Positions 1 to 7,360 of a stretch of DNA of 64,000 nt are shown piece by piece. The DNA is from Oscillospiraceae bacterium (GTDB lineage Bacteria > Bacillota > Clostridia > Oscillospirales > Ruminococcaceae). The stretch is from positions 1 through 64,000 of the forward strand of contig JAHHTP010000004.1 in assembly GCA_020024615.1 (NCBI GenBank). The letters run 5' to 3'. Under the pieces are notes generated by a model. That model saw nothing but the letters and a program-made list of their open reading frames with translations. It was not told the origin of the DNA and did no database searches. The position numbers were made by a program, and so were the translations under genes. Position 1 is the first letter of the stretch, and every line of letters begins with the position of its first letter.

Positions 1-2
1 AA

Positions 3-155
3 GAATCCATCCTTGACTTTGCCGATTGGCCGGAGGACGATGATGCCGATCTTTACGATGAAGAATTAGAGCGGTCCCTGACCGAGGAACGAATCGCTGC
101 TTTGGAGAGTGAACTGGAGCAGGACGAGAACCCGTTGGATGCAGAAGTCGGACTT
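3..155 (+). pseudogene. truncated 3' part of an unidentified acidic protein
   Basis: The plus-strand frame is open from base 3 and encodes a strongly acidic, helical segment (around DFADWPEDDDADLYDEELER, then LTEERIAALESELEQDE). This looks like genuine coding sequence that enters from the left of the window. From about base 155 the same frame runs on to a stop at 426-428, but there it is simply the antisense of the immA-like gene, so that tail is not expected to be natural. The fragment therefore seems to have lost its original end at a recombination joint. I do not recognise the family. It may have been part of a mobile element, judging from the recombinase relic nearby; that is inference. 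Confidence 0.4.
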
Positions 156-611
156 TTTTATCAGAAAGTCACTTCGATGTTCCTGCTCCCGGAAAGAATA
201 TCCCCATCTGTTCAGTTCCGCAATCTTCAGCGCAACAAGGTTTATGTCAGACTCCATAGCCCTTACAATCTGCGCTGCGAACATATTGGGTTCATACTCC
301 ATACGGTGATCTCGCATATCAAAGATATTGAATTCCTGAAAACCACCGGCTTTTATCGCTTCTGTTCGATGCAAGGAATCGTGACCGATCTCATGCAACA
401 GCACAATGCAGTGCATGACAGGGTGTAAGTCTGCTTTTATGAAAATATATCGGTTGCGCTCAATAACCTTGTGGACGCCCTTCTGCTTTACAAAATTGTA
501 TGGAACAACAATCAGCCCCAACTCCCTTGCAAGCTGGTCGGCATTTCTCGTTTCATATTTACGGACTATACTTTCCGCTTTCCTTACGGCGCCTTCCGTT
601 CGTATTAACAT
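66..611 (-). CDS. ImmA/IrrE family metallopeptidase with a foreign C-terminal tail
   Basis: The protein (181 aa) carries the zinc-peptidase motif HEIGH in LLHEIGHDSLHR at about residues 72-83, followed by the downstream acidic and FAAQ segment (about 110-114) typical of ImmA/IrrE proteases. These enzymes usually cleave a Cro/CI-type repressor encoded next door and so induce a mobile element. No partner repressor lies directly beside it here. The ATG at 611 has a good site, AGAGGTGAT, upstream. The natural end is probably near SDFLIK (about base 160): the last roughly 29 residues are the antisense of the acidic fragment on the other strand, so the gene was apparently joined to foreign DNA and reads to a chance stop. 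It could still make an active enzyme. Confidence 0.75.
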   Translation of the reverse strand: MLIRTEGAVRKAESIVRKYETRNADQLARELGLIVVPYNFVKQKGVHKVIERNRYIFIKADLHPVMHCIVLLHEIGHDSLHRTEAIKAGGFQEFNIFDMRDHRMEYEPNMFAAQIVRAMESDINLVALKIAELNRWGYSFREQEHRSDFLIKKSDFCIQRVLVLLQFTLQSSDSFLGQGPL

Positions 612-668
612 GGTATCACCTCTTTCGGGTTTTATCAGATCATTCTATCAAACAATCTGTCCAAATAA

Positions 669-800
669 GCCAGAACTAGCTTTGACCGCCCGGATTTTAC
701 ACGAATGATTGATGCGTTCAAAGCTGGTGAGATTGATTGCATTATTGTAAAGGATTTTCCCCATTTCGACAAAAACCACACAGATTACATAGCATTTTGA
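669..800 (+). pseudogene. relic of a large serine recombinase (resolvase domain)
   Basis: After a stop at 666-668 the frame reads SFDRPDFTRMIDAFKAGEID, then CIIVKDFPHFDKNHTDYIAF and a stop at 798-800. This is the signature of the N-terminal catalytic domain of serine site-specific recombinases from Clostridia (compare the family pattern RPGFxxMxxxxxxGxIDCVIVKDLSRFGRN). The conserved SRFGRN region is altered to PHFDKN, the N-terminus with the catalytic Ser is missing, and nothing follows the stop. It is a short dead fragment, marking an old integrated element. It is too short to be a functional gene. Confidence 0.7.
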
Positions 801-835
801 ACAACAATAATTTATCGTATTACGAAAAAAAGTTG

Positions 836-864
836 TTGACTTTTAGATAAACATGTGTTATACT
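836..864 (+). promoter_or_regulatory. near-consensus sigma-A promoter of the DUF2975 operon
   Basis: TTGACT at 836-841 and TATACT at 859-864 are separated by exactly 17 bp. The expected start of transcription near 871 lies downstream of the first in-frame ATG at 853, which supports the ATG at 895 as the translation start of the following gene. Confidence 0.8.
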
Positions 865-894
865 GAAATCATCAAATCTAGGGGAGATGATTGT

Positions 895-1374
895 ATGGAA
901 CAAAAGACTCTTTCAAAATGGCTAAAATGCATTCTTTTCGGTATTGGAATTTGCGGACTAATTATTTATATAATGGTTATTCCAATATATGGACTCAGTT
1001 TAAAAACACAATACCCTGAATTTTCAAATCGCTTTTGGCCATGGCTTATTTTTCTGTGGGTATCAGGCATTCCTTGTTTTACTGTCGTTATTCTAGGATG
1101 GAATATAGCAGGTAACATTGGTCGTGATCAATCTTTTTGCAACTCGAATGCAAAATTACTCAAATGGATCTCTGGCTTATCTGCATTTGATGCTGGATTC
1201 TTTTTTATTGGAAATATTGTTTTTCTTTTACGAAATCTAAGTCATCCAAGTGTTGTACTCGCCTCTTTTATCGTTGTATTTGCAGGTGTTGCAATTGCAG
1301 TTGTTTCTGCTGTTTTATCTCATCTGGTTTATAAGGCAACAGAATTGCAAGAACAAAGCGATTGGACAATATAA
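895..1374 (+). CDS. DUF2975 family membrane protein
   Basis: The 159-aa protein has four hydrophobic segments (about residues 11-35, 50-75, 100-120 and 130-150), and its pattern matches DUF2975, a family of four-helix membrane proteins of unknown function. The start at 895 (MEQKTL) is preceded by GGGGAG and lies after the predicted transcription start; an upstream ATG at 853 sits inside the promoter and is rejected. The next gene is a small Cro-like regulator, and DUF2975 proteins are habitually paired with exactly this kind of regulator. The role may be membrane sensing or control of that regulator, but this is only inferred. The base composition is more AT-rich than the housekeeping genes further right. 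Confidence 0.8.
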   Translation: MEQKTLSKWLKCILFGIGICGLIIYIMVIPIYGLSLKTQYPEFSNRFWPWLIFLWVSGIPCFTVVILGWNIAGNIGRDQSFCNSNAKLLKWISGLSAFDAGFFFIGNIVFLLRNLSHPSVVLASFIVVFAGVAIAVVSAVLSHLVYKATELQEQSDWTI

Positions 1375-1384
1375 GGAGGTGGCA

Positions 1385-1600
1385 ATGGAGGGAGAAATCA
1401 TTTTTAACATCGATGTCATGCTGGCAAAAAGAAAAATGAGTGTAACTGAGCTTGCAGAGCGTGTTGGAATCACAATAACAAATGTATCTATTTTGAAAAA
1501 CGGCAAAGCAAAAGCACTGAAAATTTCAACGCTAATTAAGCTATGTGAAGCATTGGATTGTCAACCAGGTGATATTTTAGAATATAAAAAGGGGAAATAA
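1385..1600 (+). CDS. small Cro/CI-like helix-turn-helix regulator (YozG-like)
   Basis: The 71-aa protein is essentially one HTH_XRE domain: the helix-turn-helix lies around LAERVGITITNVSILKNGK (residues 24-42) and the end, LCEALDCQPGDILEY, is the hallmark of the small YozG/Cro-like regulators found beside DUF2975 proteins. The ATG at 1385 has an excellent site, AAGGAGGT, overlapping the end of the upstream gene, so the two are translated together. The longer open frame starting at 1250 overlaps the DUF2975 gene and is not needed. It probably controls its own operon and unknown targets. There is no sensory domain. Confidence 0.88.
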   Translation: MEGEIIFNIDVMLAKRKMSVTELAERVGITITNVSILKNGKAKALKISTLIKLCEALDCQPGDILEYKKGK

Positions 1601-1601
1601 C

Positions 1602-2072
1602 ATGAAAAAGAAAAATGTACTGATTGGTTTATCCGTCAGCATCATAATCCTTGCAATTATCTTGATCGGAGCAGTCATTGGCTGGAAACATCTTTCAGAT
1701 TATTCCACAACGCTCAAAGCAAATTGGAGTTTTTCCATCCCATCTGATGCGCATTATGCTGAAATTTATCATCAAAACGACGAACCCAGTTTTCATGGTG
1801 ATGGAATACGCTATCATGTATTTTCTTACAAGGAAGCAGAACCCATCAGCAAAATGTTTGTGTGGCAATCCTCCCAACAAAATACCATATTTCATGACAG
1901 TTATTCCGAAGCGACGGAGGATTGGCTGGATGCAATCCATGTTCCTTTGGAACAACGCCCAAACTACACACAATGCACCTATTGGTATCAATCCCAAGAT
2001 GACAACAGCGAAATCATCCTATTTTGGGATAACCATCAGAATCGCATATATATTGTAGAATCATTTTTATAA
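1602..2072 (+). CDS. unknown membrane-anchored protein
   Basis: This 156-aa protein starts with MKKKNV, followed by one strong hydrophobic helix (about residues 8-30) and then a roughly 125-residue polar domain rich in aromatic residues, which should lie outside the cell. I recognise no family or catalytic motif. The ATG lies one base after the stop of the Cro-like gene, with GGGGAAA before it, so it belongs to the same operon, and a terminator follows at 2154-2186. The codon composition is AT-rich like its two neighbours, which suggests that the three genes arrived together. It could be the protected or sensed component of the DUF2975 module; this is speculation. Confidence 0.7.
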   Translation: MKKKNVLIGLSVSIIILAIILIGAVIGWKHLSDYSTTLKANWSFSIPSDAHYAEIYHQNDEPSFHGDGIRYHVFSYKEAEPISKMFVWQSSQQNTIFHDSYSEATEDWLDAIHVPLEQRPNYTQCTYWYQSQDDNSEIILFWDNHQNRIYIVESFL

Positions 2073-2153
2073 TATGAAGCGCGTTGTTTCATTCTATGAC
2101 ATCAATATTTATCCAATAGAATTGATCATAATCTAACGATATCCATAATCCAA

Positions 2154-2186
2154 AAGGCGGTAAGGAATTTATTTTCTTGCCGCCTT
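2154..2186 (+). terminator. intrinsic terminator of the DUF2975 operon
   Basis: The arms AAGGCGGTAAG and CTTGCCGCCTT (one G-U pair) form an 11-bp stem around an AT-rich loop, followed by AACTTTATTC. The spacing fits the end of the upstream operon. Confidence 0.8.
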
Positions 2187-2408
2187 AACTTTATTCATTG
2201 AACAAATTCACATTTATCACTTCCAATAGCACCTGCCAGCCGATATGAAATCACTGCAGTATTCTGTCTTTGACTGGAAACATCAAATATACGGATCAAG
2301 GTCACGCAAACTGCAAATTAAGTTTTATTTGTTTCAGCATATTTTGGAAAACTGTGCAAATAATAACATTATCGAAAGAAAATATTTCCCATATAGGAGG
2401 ACTTATCC
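2187..2408. other. intergenic region without a recognised gene
   Basis: This is 222 bp of AT-rich sequence between the terminator and spoVT. An open frame starting at 2270 exists, but it runs deep into spoVT in another frame and has no ribosome binding site. No convincing sigma-A or sigma-G promoter for spoVT could be fixed by eye. Only the AGGAGG at 2396-2401 is clear. Confidence 0.5.
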
Positions 2409-2939
2409 ATGAAAGCAACCGGAATTGTCAGAAGAATCGACGACCTTGGCAGAGTTGTCATCCCAAAAGAAATTCGTCGCACCCTGCGTTTTCACGACGG
2501 CGAACCATTGGAAATTTTCACTTCATCCGAAGGAGAGGTTATCTTCAAAAAATATTCACCTGTCGGTGAAATCAGAGAACTGGCTGGATACTACATCCAA
2601 ACTTTACAGCGCATGACAGGCATGGTGCTTGCCGTCTGTGATAAAGACCACATCACCGTCAGTGCAGGCGTCCCTAAAAAAGAACTTGAAGGCAGACGCA
2701 TTACACCCGAAATCGAACAGATCTTATCCGAACGAAAACCGTATCTTCAAACCCAAAAACCTCTCACCGCAATCGAAGGCACCGCTTACCAGGCATTCTG
2801 CGTTTTTCCAATTTTGGAAGATTCGGATGTCACAGGGGCCATGCTGATCTTAAATGATGGCAGTAAAAAAGCACCAAAAGAAGATGAAATTCATCTGGCG
2901 CAGTTATGCATCAATCTGCTTTGCGGTCAATTAAATTAA
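2409..2939 (+). CDS. spoVT: stage V sporulation protein T, AbrB/SpoVT regulator
   Basis: The N-terminus MKATGIVRRIDDLGRVVIPK begins the swapped-hairpin AbrB DNA-binding domain (residues 1-50), and the remaining 125 residues form the GAF-like domain that distinguishes SpoVT from plain AbrB. The length of 176 aa is normal for SpoVT. In Bacillus this regulator tunes sigma-G-dependent forespore genes, and in Clostridia it is needed for spore maturation. The ATG has a perfect AGGAGG site. It stands alone, between the accessory operon and a convergent gene, with a shared terminator following. This is one of the markers that the host makes endospores. Confidence 0.93.
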   Translation: MKATGIVRRIDDLGRVVIPKEIRRTLRFHDGEPLEIFTSSEGEVIFKKYSPVGEIRELAGYYIQTLQRMTGMVLAVCDKDHITVSAGVPKKELEGRRITPEIEQILSERKPYLQTQKPLTAIEGTAYQAFCVFPILEDSDVTGAMLILNDGSKKAPKEDEIHLAQLCINLLCGQLN

Positions 2940-2949
2940 CCTGAAACAA

Positions 2950-2980
2950 AAACGGATAAGCATACAATGCCTATCCGTTT
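2950..2980. terminator. convergent hairpin terminator between spoVT and the 548-aa membrane protein gene
   Basis: The arms AAACGGATA and TATCCGTTT pair over nine bases. Read on the minus strand the stem is followed by TTTTTGTTT, a good U-tract, so it should end the 2996-4642 gene; it can also serve spoVT from the other side. Confidence 0.75.
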
Positions 2981-2995
2981 AACCAATCTTAAATT

Positions 2996-4642
2996 TTAAA
3001 ACTTTAGTTCGAATGCTTCCAGATGAATAAATTCATTCATGCCTGGGAAATAGGTAATGGTTGCTTTGTCACCAACATCCGCCAGCACCAGATCTTCAAA
3101 TTCCGACACCGATGCTTTATAATAGCGGGTGGAATCATCCAGTTGGAGATAATACCAGGTGGTGCCGTCCAACATAACCGTACGGATATCTGTTATTGTA
3201 CCAGTTGAAACAGTAGCATCTTCCAAATTCTCCTCGCCCAGCTCCTCACCTTCCAGATCAAGCAACTTCATATATTCCGCAATACATTTTTCCAGTGTCG
3301 GTTGTACCGCAACATATTGATACTTCTCAACATTGACAAGACCATACATTTTAACCAGACCAGCATCATCTTTCAGTGCCATATAATAGGTTGGCTCTCC
3401 ATGTAGGCTGACCAGCAGTGGAAAGGTAGCCTTATACCCCAGATGCTGCACCTGACCTTCTGCACTTGCCGCAGCAGAATATTCCTCTGCTCCAGCAACC
3501 GTGTACTGAACTGTTTCTTTGGTACGCTGATTTACAAAAATAAATCCGATATTCGACTGATCCTCCGCAATGGAAGTAACACCGGAATACACATAAATAT
3601 CGTTGCCAATCGCAATATAGTTATAACCACGGGAAGTCTGAACCACGCCAATTTGATTGATTAAGCTATTCCAGTAGCCCTTCTGATATGCACCGTAATA
3701 GTCATACTGCTCTAAAATCAGCTCAGCCGGATAAACACGATCTACCCAGTCTGGAATCTCACCGATCGGACAATCCTGCACCTTACCAGTTACAGCATCA
3801 CAGATCAGAACACCAGCAACATCCTTACCGCCGAACCAACCAGCCTTAAATGTGTAATATGCAGTGATCCAGTACGGATGCTCATTTTCATCCAGTTCAA
3901 AAACGCTCTCGCCTAAAATCTTTGTCGGTGCGGCAAAGCGCAGATGACGGGTCAGATTATCATTGAAATACGCCGAATTAGAATATTTGATACCATTCTT
4001 CACACGCACCATCTGAGTATTCTGTGTCGTCATATCAATGGTAATGTAGCCGACAATACCCTCTTTCCGGTTTACAAACCACTTGAAAAAGTCATTGTAT
4101 TTCAACGGTGCAACGCGAATCGGTTCGCCATCAATGTTATTCTGATTGTTGTTATCCACGGAAAATTGGGAAACCAGATCGGTCAAACCACCCATTTTGC
4201 GCTGTGATAACAAGGTTGCTGTCGCCTTATCCATCAGTGGAACATCCTCAATCTGGACATCATAGTCTTTGATATCAGCCGACTCAACGGTGATCATCTT
4301 AGATAAATTTTTCGACTGCAAAATTGGCATGGAAGAAATGGAACCAATTCCCACCACAACAACTGCTGCAATCACCACAATCACCGGAACTGCAAATGCC
4401 GGATGCTGAAATAATTTAAACTTTTTGCGTTCAGTATGCACTTCTTCCATCACGCGTTTTCCGGTTTTGGTCGCAATCAGATCCACCACGCCAAAGACAA
4501 CCGCAATCGTGACAAACGAACTCCAGAATTCCATCGAATGTGGGTTGATGGCCGGAAGTGTCACATAAAACGCAATGGCCGCGATGACCACTGTTATCAG
4601 TACAGCAATCAAATGCCGGATAATCAATTGTGATTTTTTCAT
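2996..4642 (-). CDS. large membrane-anchored protein of unknown function
   Basis: This 548-aa protein has three hydrophobic segments at its N-terminus (about residues 9-30, 38-56 and 83-106), with a basic stretch (KTGKRVMEEVHTERKKF) between the second and third. About 440 residues follow that should be extracytoplasmic. That part is rich in Tyr and Val and alternates like beta structure; its last 80 residues (DIRTVMLDGTTWYYLQLDDS) look like a small beta-barrel domain. I cannot name the family. The ATG has a strong AAGGAG, located at the stop of the upstream XpaC-like gene, so both are made from one transcript. A joint role at the cell envelope is plausible. Confidence 0.7.
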   Translation of the reverse strand: MKKSQLIIRHLIAVLITVVIAAIAFYVTLPAINPHSMEFWSSFVTIAVVFGVVDLIATKTGKRVMEEVHTERKKFKLFQHPAFAVPVIVVIAAVVVVGIGSISSMPILQSKNLSKMITVESADIKDYDVQIEDVPLMDKATATLLSQRKMGGLTDLVSQFSVDNNNQNNIDGEPIRVAPLKYNDFFKWFVNRKEGIVGYITIDMTTQNTQMVRVKNGIKYSNSAYFNDNLTRHLRFAAPTKILGESVFELDENEHPYWITAYYTFKAGWFGGKDVAGVLICDAVTGKVQDCPIGEIPDWVDRVYPAELILEQYDYYGAYQKGYWNSLINQIGVVQTSRGYNYIAIGNDIYVYSGVTSIAEDQSNIGFIFVNQRTKETVQYTVAGAEEYSAAASAEGQVQHLGYKATFPLLVSLHGEPTYYMALKDDAGLVKMYGLVNVEKYQYVAVQPTLEKCIAEYMKLLDLEGEELGEENLEDATVSTGTITDIRTVMLDGTTWYYLQLDDSTRYYKASVSEFEDLVLADVGDKATITYFPGMNEFIHLEAFELKF

Positions 4643-4645
4643 ATA

Positions 4646-5962
4646 TTACTCCTTTGGATTTGAAATTTCATCTTTTGTCAGACCGTCCTGACGGAACATG
4701 GTTTCCATAACCGAAATATCCGCAGAAATATCAAGCGCACTATCCGCAAATAAACCATCCAGCATATTCTCAAATGCATCACAGATGGTATTCAGCATCT
4801 CGTCAATTTCCTGCTTTGCGCCCTGGATATTGGCACCCTGCACCGGCTGCGCCTCAAATTCCTCATATGCTTTGACCAGCTTGGTTGTAGTAGGCATATA
4901 ATAATCCATAAAACGCTGCACCTGATCCAGCTTTTCCGGATGCTTTTCGATATGCTCGTAAATTTTGATGGTGATATTTTCCAGACGGTACAACTTATCC
5001 GAAATCTCCTTGCTCGGCAGCGCATCGTTCGCCGCGCGAATCTGGCTGATATATTTTTGCGCTTCTGATGGCAGTTTGGAAAGTTGTGAATCATTCTGCG
5101 TATTTAAACGGGTTGCTTCTTCCTGAGAGGACTCCATATTTTTGCGCCTGTTTTCCAGCTGACGATACTGCTGATAGGTTTCATCATCCAGAATCACACA
5201 GGTCTGCCCAGCATCAAAATAAATGTTGGAGAGCATCCCTCTACGAACCATAACCCGGATATCATGAATTAAATATTTTTTGCTTCTTCCAGTCTGCTGC
5301 GAAAGGGTTTCAAGATTTAACATCTTATTTGTACCAAACAGCTTGCGGTAATTTATGCAGCGTTGCGCTCGATCAGAAAGCTTCCTACCGCCTAAAATCA
5401 TAGCACCAAAGGCAAGTGCGACCACACCAAAAAAACCACTGACAGCAATTACGCCAGCTCCATCAAGCATAACTTTACCCGTAATACCACAAACTAAACT
5501 TATAATTGCTGACGGTATACCGCCCAACCAGCCAAATACCTGCAATACAATGCCGCTGTTTTTTCCCGGAATCTTATATCTTTTGACCGGAACAGACATA
5601 TTCTGCGGACGATTCGGTTGTGGTTGGGCAGGATTATAATAGGTCTGTGGATTCGACCTCGGAGCAGTATGAGGTGGCGGCGGATTATAACCTGCTGTCC
5701 GGTAATTGGTCATGCGATTATTTTGTTTCGGCGGTGCCTGCATCTGCTCTGCAAACTTTTTGGCACTCTGCTGGATTGTCTGTCCAATCTTTTTGGCACC
5801 CTGCTCAATTGTCTGCTCAAACTTTTTTGCACTCTGCTCCACTTGTTGTTCAAAATTTTTAGTTTCCTGCCTCATCTGCTGCCCATTTCCCATAGAAGGC
5901 AGATTTTTTACCATATTCTGCAAACGCTCCAGTTCTCGATCAAAATCATTTCTGGTTTCCAT
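4646..5962 (-). CDS. XpaC-like (5-bromo-4-chloroindolyl phosphate hydrolysis family) membrane protein
   Basis: The 438-aa protein starts with a helical segment holding near-repeats of QSAKKFEQ/QGAKKIGQ/QSAKKFAEQ (about residues 40-75). Then come a Pro/Asn-rich linker (78-127), two hydrophobic helices (about 135-190), a winged-helix-like stretch (NLETLSQQTGRSKKYLIHDI, near 220-260) and a C-terminal helical domain (about 310-430) matching the XpaC family. XpaC proteins are usually partners of TelA-type toxic-anion-resistance proteins, but no telA is seen here. Despite the family name, no hydrolase motif is visible. The ATG at 5962 has GGAAAGGA about ten bases upstream. It is first in a two-gene operon with the 548-aa membrane protein. 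Confidence 0.7.
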   Translation of the reverse strand: METRNDFDRELERLQNMVKNLPSMGNGQQMRQETKNFEQQVEQSAKKFEQTIEQGAKKIGQTIQQSAKKFAEQMQAPPKQNNRMTNYRTAGYNPPPPHTAPRSNPQTYYNPAQPQPNRPQNMSVPVKRYKIPGKNSGIVLQVFGWLGGIPSAIISLVCGITGKVMLDGAGVIAVSGFFGVVALAFGAMILGGRKLSDRAQRCINYRKLFGTNKMLNLETLSQQTGRSKKYLIHDIRVMVRRGMLSNIYFDAGQTCVILDDETYQQYRQLENRRKNMESSQEEATRLNTQNDSQLSKLPSEAQKYISQIRAANDALPSKEISDKLYRLENITIKIYEHIEKHPEKLDQVQRFMDYYMPTTTKLVKAYEEFEAQPVQGANIQGAKQEIDEMLNTICDAFENMLDGLFADSALDISADISVMETMFRQDGLTKDEISNPKE

Positions 5963-6027
5963 CTGTTGCTATTTCCTTTCCAAATATAAGTATATCCATA
6001 TCATTCTAAAAATCATATTTCATAACT

Positions 6028-6056
6028 ATTATAGCACATTTTATTTAGAAGAAAAA
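6028..6056 (-). promoter_or_regulatory. extended -10 promoter for the XpaC-like gene
   Basis: On the minus strand TATAAT (6028-6033) is preceded by TGC, an extended -10. At 17 bp upstream lies only a weak -35, TTTTTC (6051-6056). Confidence 0.55.
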
Positions 6057-6066
6057 GGGGGAACTG

Positions 6067-6660
6067 CTATTTCTTGATAAATTTTCGTAATGCCGAAGTG
6101 AGTATGCCGTTAAATCGAAGCGGTATTCCCATTTTTTTTGCCATATACAACCACTCCGCGCGATCCAGCAAAATATCAAACAGCCAAAACCCAAAATTTC
6201 CTGCTAACAATAAAAATACCGCGCCAAACTGGATTCCCATATTGATTTCTTCCCACAATTCATGCAGCCCCAACACAAAAATCAACACAGCATAAGCGCC
6301 CAGTATCGCCGCATTAAACAATCCGAATTTCATAATCCACTGTATCGGCTTTGGAAAATGTGTGATGCAGAATCCACGGAAAATCGGGTAATACCCGAAA
6401 AATAGCGCATATAATATTGCCGCTTCCTTATTTGGCATCATCAGCACGCCCAGCAGAGCCGACGCCATAAAGCATGCAAATGCCGGTTGATTTCCGCATT
6501 CCTTGCTGATATAAAAAATCACCAGTGCGCATGCTGCTGGAATTGCATATTCCATAAACGGCAAAAGAGAAGCAAACAACAGCAGCAGCAATATCAATCC
6601 AGCTCCGACGCCACCGTATGCCGCTGCTTTTACCACCGGACTGACACCCTTTTTACTCAT
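6067..6660 (-). CDS. multi-pass membrane protein of unknown function
   Basis: The 197-aa protein has about five to six hydrophobic helices (roughly residues 12-35, 38-55, 58-85, 105-130 and 140-165) and a basic C-terminus ending in RKFIKK. The start at 6660 (MSKKGV) is chosen because GGAGGGTGAG lies just before it; an upstream in-frame start at 6717 has no such site. It follows the J-domain protein gene by 64 bp and probably closes the DUF5685/J-domain operon. No transporter motif is visible. It could be the membrane anchor or client of the J-protein; this is inferred only from position. Confidence 0.7.
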   Translation of the reverse strand: MSKKGVSPVVKAAAYGGVGAGLILLLLLFASLLPFMEYAIPAACALVIFYISKECGNQPAFACFMASALLGVLMMPNKEAAILYALFFGYYPIFRGFCITHFPKPIQWIMKFGLFNAAILGAYAVLIFVLGLHELWEEINMGIQFGAVFLLLAGNFGFWLFDILLDRAEWLYMAKKMGIPLRFNGILTSALRKFIKK

Positions 6661-6724
6661 CCAACTCACCCTCCAAATATAATAAAGAATGACGAACCAC
6701 AAACAGCAGTTCGCCAAATCTTCC

Positions 6725-7360
6725 TTAACAGCACGGGATTAAATCTCCGCCCAAACATTCACAACAACAATCCGCACAGATCAATGAAGAACAGATATCA
6801 CAAAAATCGCAATTCGCTGCCTGTCGATTGCTCTGGCGATAAATATTGCCATAGTTGGCATTCGAATACCGGCTGGCTTGCATATACGCCTGACGATATT
6901 CCAGATTTGTCGGATTCAGGTTGCAGGCTGTATTGAAATGATTCAATGCATCATCATACCAGCCACGCCGATAGTATGCCATACCACGCAGAAAATACCA
7001 CTCTGCATCTCTGCGTTGCAGTGGAATGCCCTCAAGCAGTTCCTCCGCCTGAGATACCTGACCAGTTGCAAACATCCGTCTGACATCCGAAAGCCAACCC
7101 GTGTTTCCTTGTGTCTGACCGGTATACTGATAATTTTGCTGATAGTTGTCCGACCGATTCTGACCGCGCCGTTTGATATCACTGATCACCGTATCATAGG
7201 CCGAATTGACTTCACTCATCTTTTCCTCTGCCAAATCCCGCAGCGGGCTGTCGGCATAGTTATCCGGATGATATTTTTTTGCCAAAGCTCGATAGGATTC
7301 TTTAACCTGATCAAGTGAAGCATCATGTGATACGCCTAAAATTTCATACGGGTCTTTCAT
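6725..7360 (-). CDS. J-domain protein with a TPR-like region and a Cys-rich tail
   Basis: Residues 1-68 form a clear J domain (DPYEILGVSHDASLDQVKES, then KKYHPDN with the HPD triad that stimulates Hsp70 ATPase). A Gln/Asn linker and two TPR-like helical repeats follow (about 100-160: AEWYFLRGMAYYRRGWYDDA). The last 28 residues hold ten cysteines in CDFCDIC, CADCCCEC and a terminal CC. The Gly/Phe and zinc-finger regions of true DnaJ are absent, so this is a specialised type III J protein, not the housekeeping DnaJ. The start is the ATG at 7360, which overlaps the upstream stop as ATGA; a TTG lies directly before it. The Cys-rich tail may bind metal or an Fe-S cluster, or be lipid-modified. 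Confidence 0.85.
   Translation of the reverse strand: MKDPYEILGVSHDASLDQVKESYRALAKKYHPDNYADSPLRDLAEEKMSEVNSAYDTVISDIKRRGQNRSDNYQQNYQYTGQTQGNTGWLSDVRRMFATGQVSQAEELLEGIPLQRRDAEWYFLRGMAYYRRGWYDDALNHFNTACNLNPTNLEYRQAYMQASRYSNANYGNIYRQSNRQAANCDFCDICSSLICADCCCECLGGDLIPCC

Noticed and set aside
102..428. Plus-strand ORF starting at 102 as a complete gene
   Set aside because: It is a continuation of a frame open from base 3, has no ribosome site at 102, and its second half is antisense to the immA-like gene.
200..440. Attachment site of the mobile element
   Set aside because: Direct repeats long enough for an att site flanking the debris could not be found within the window.
2270..2569. Plus-strand ORF before spoVT
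   Set aside because: It overlaps spoVT in another frame, has no ribosome site and encodes no recognisable protein.
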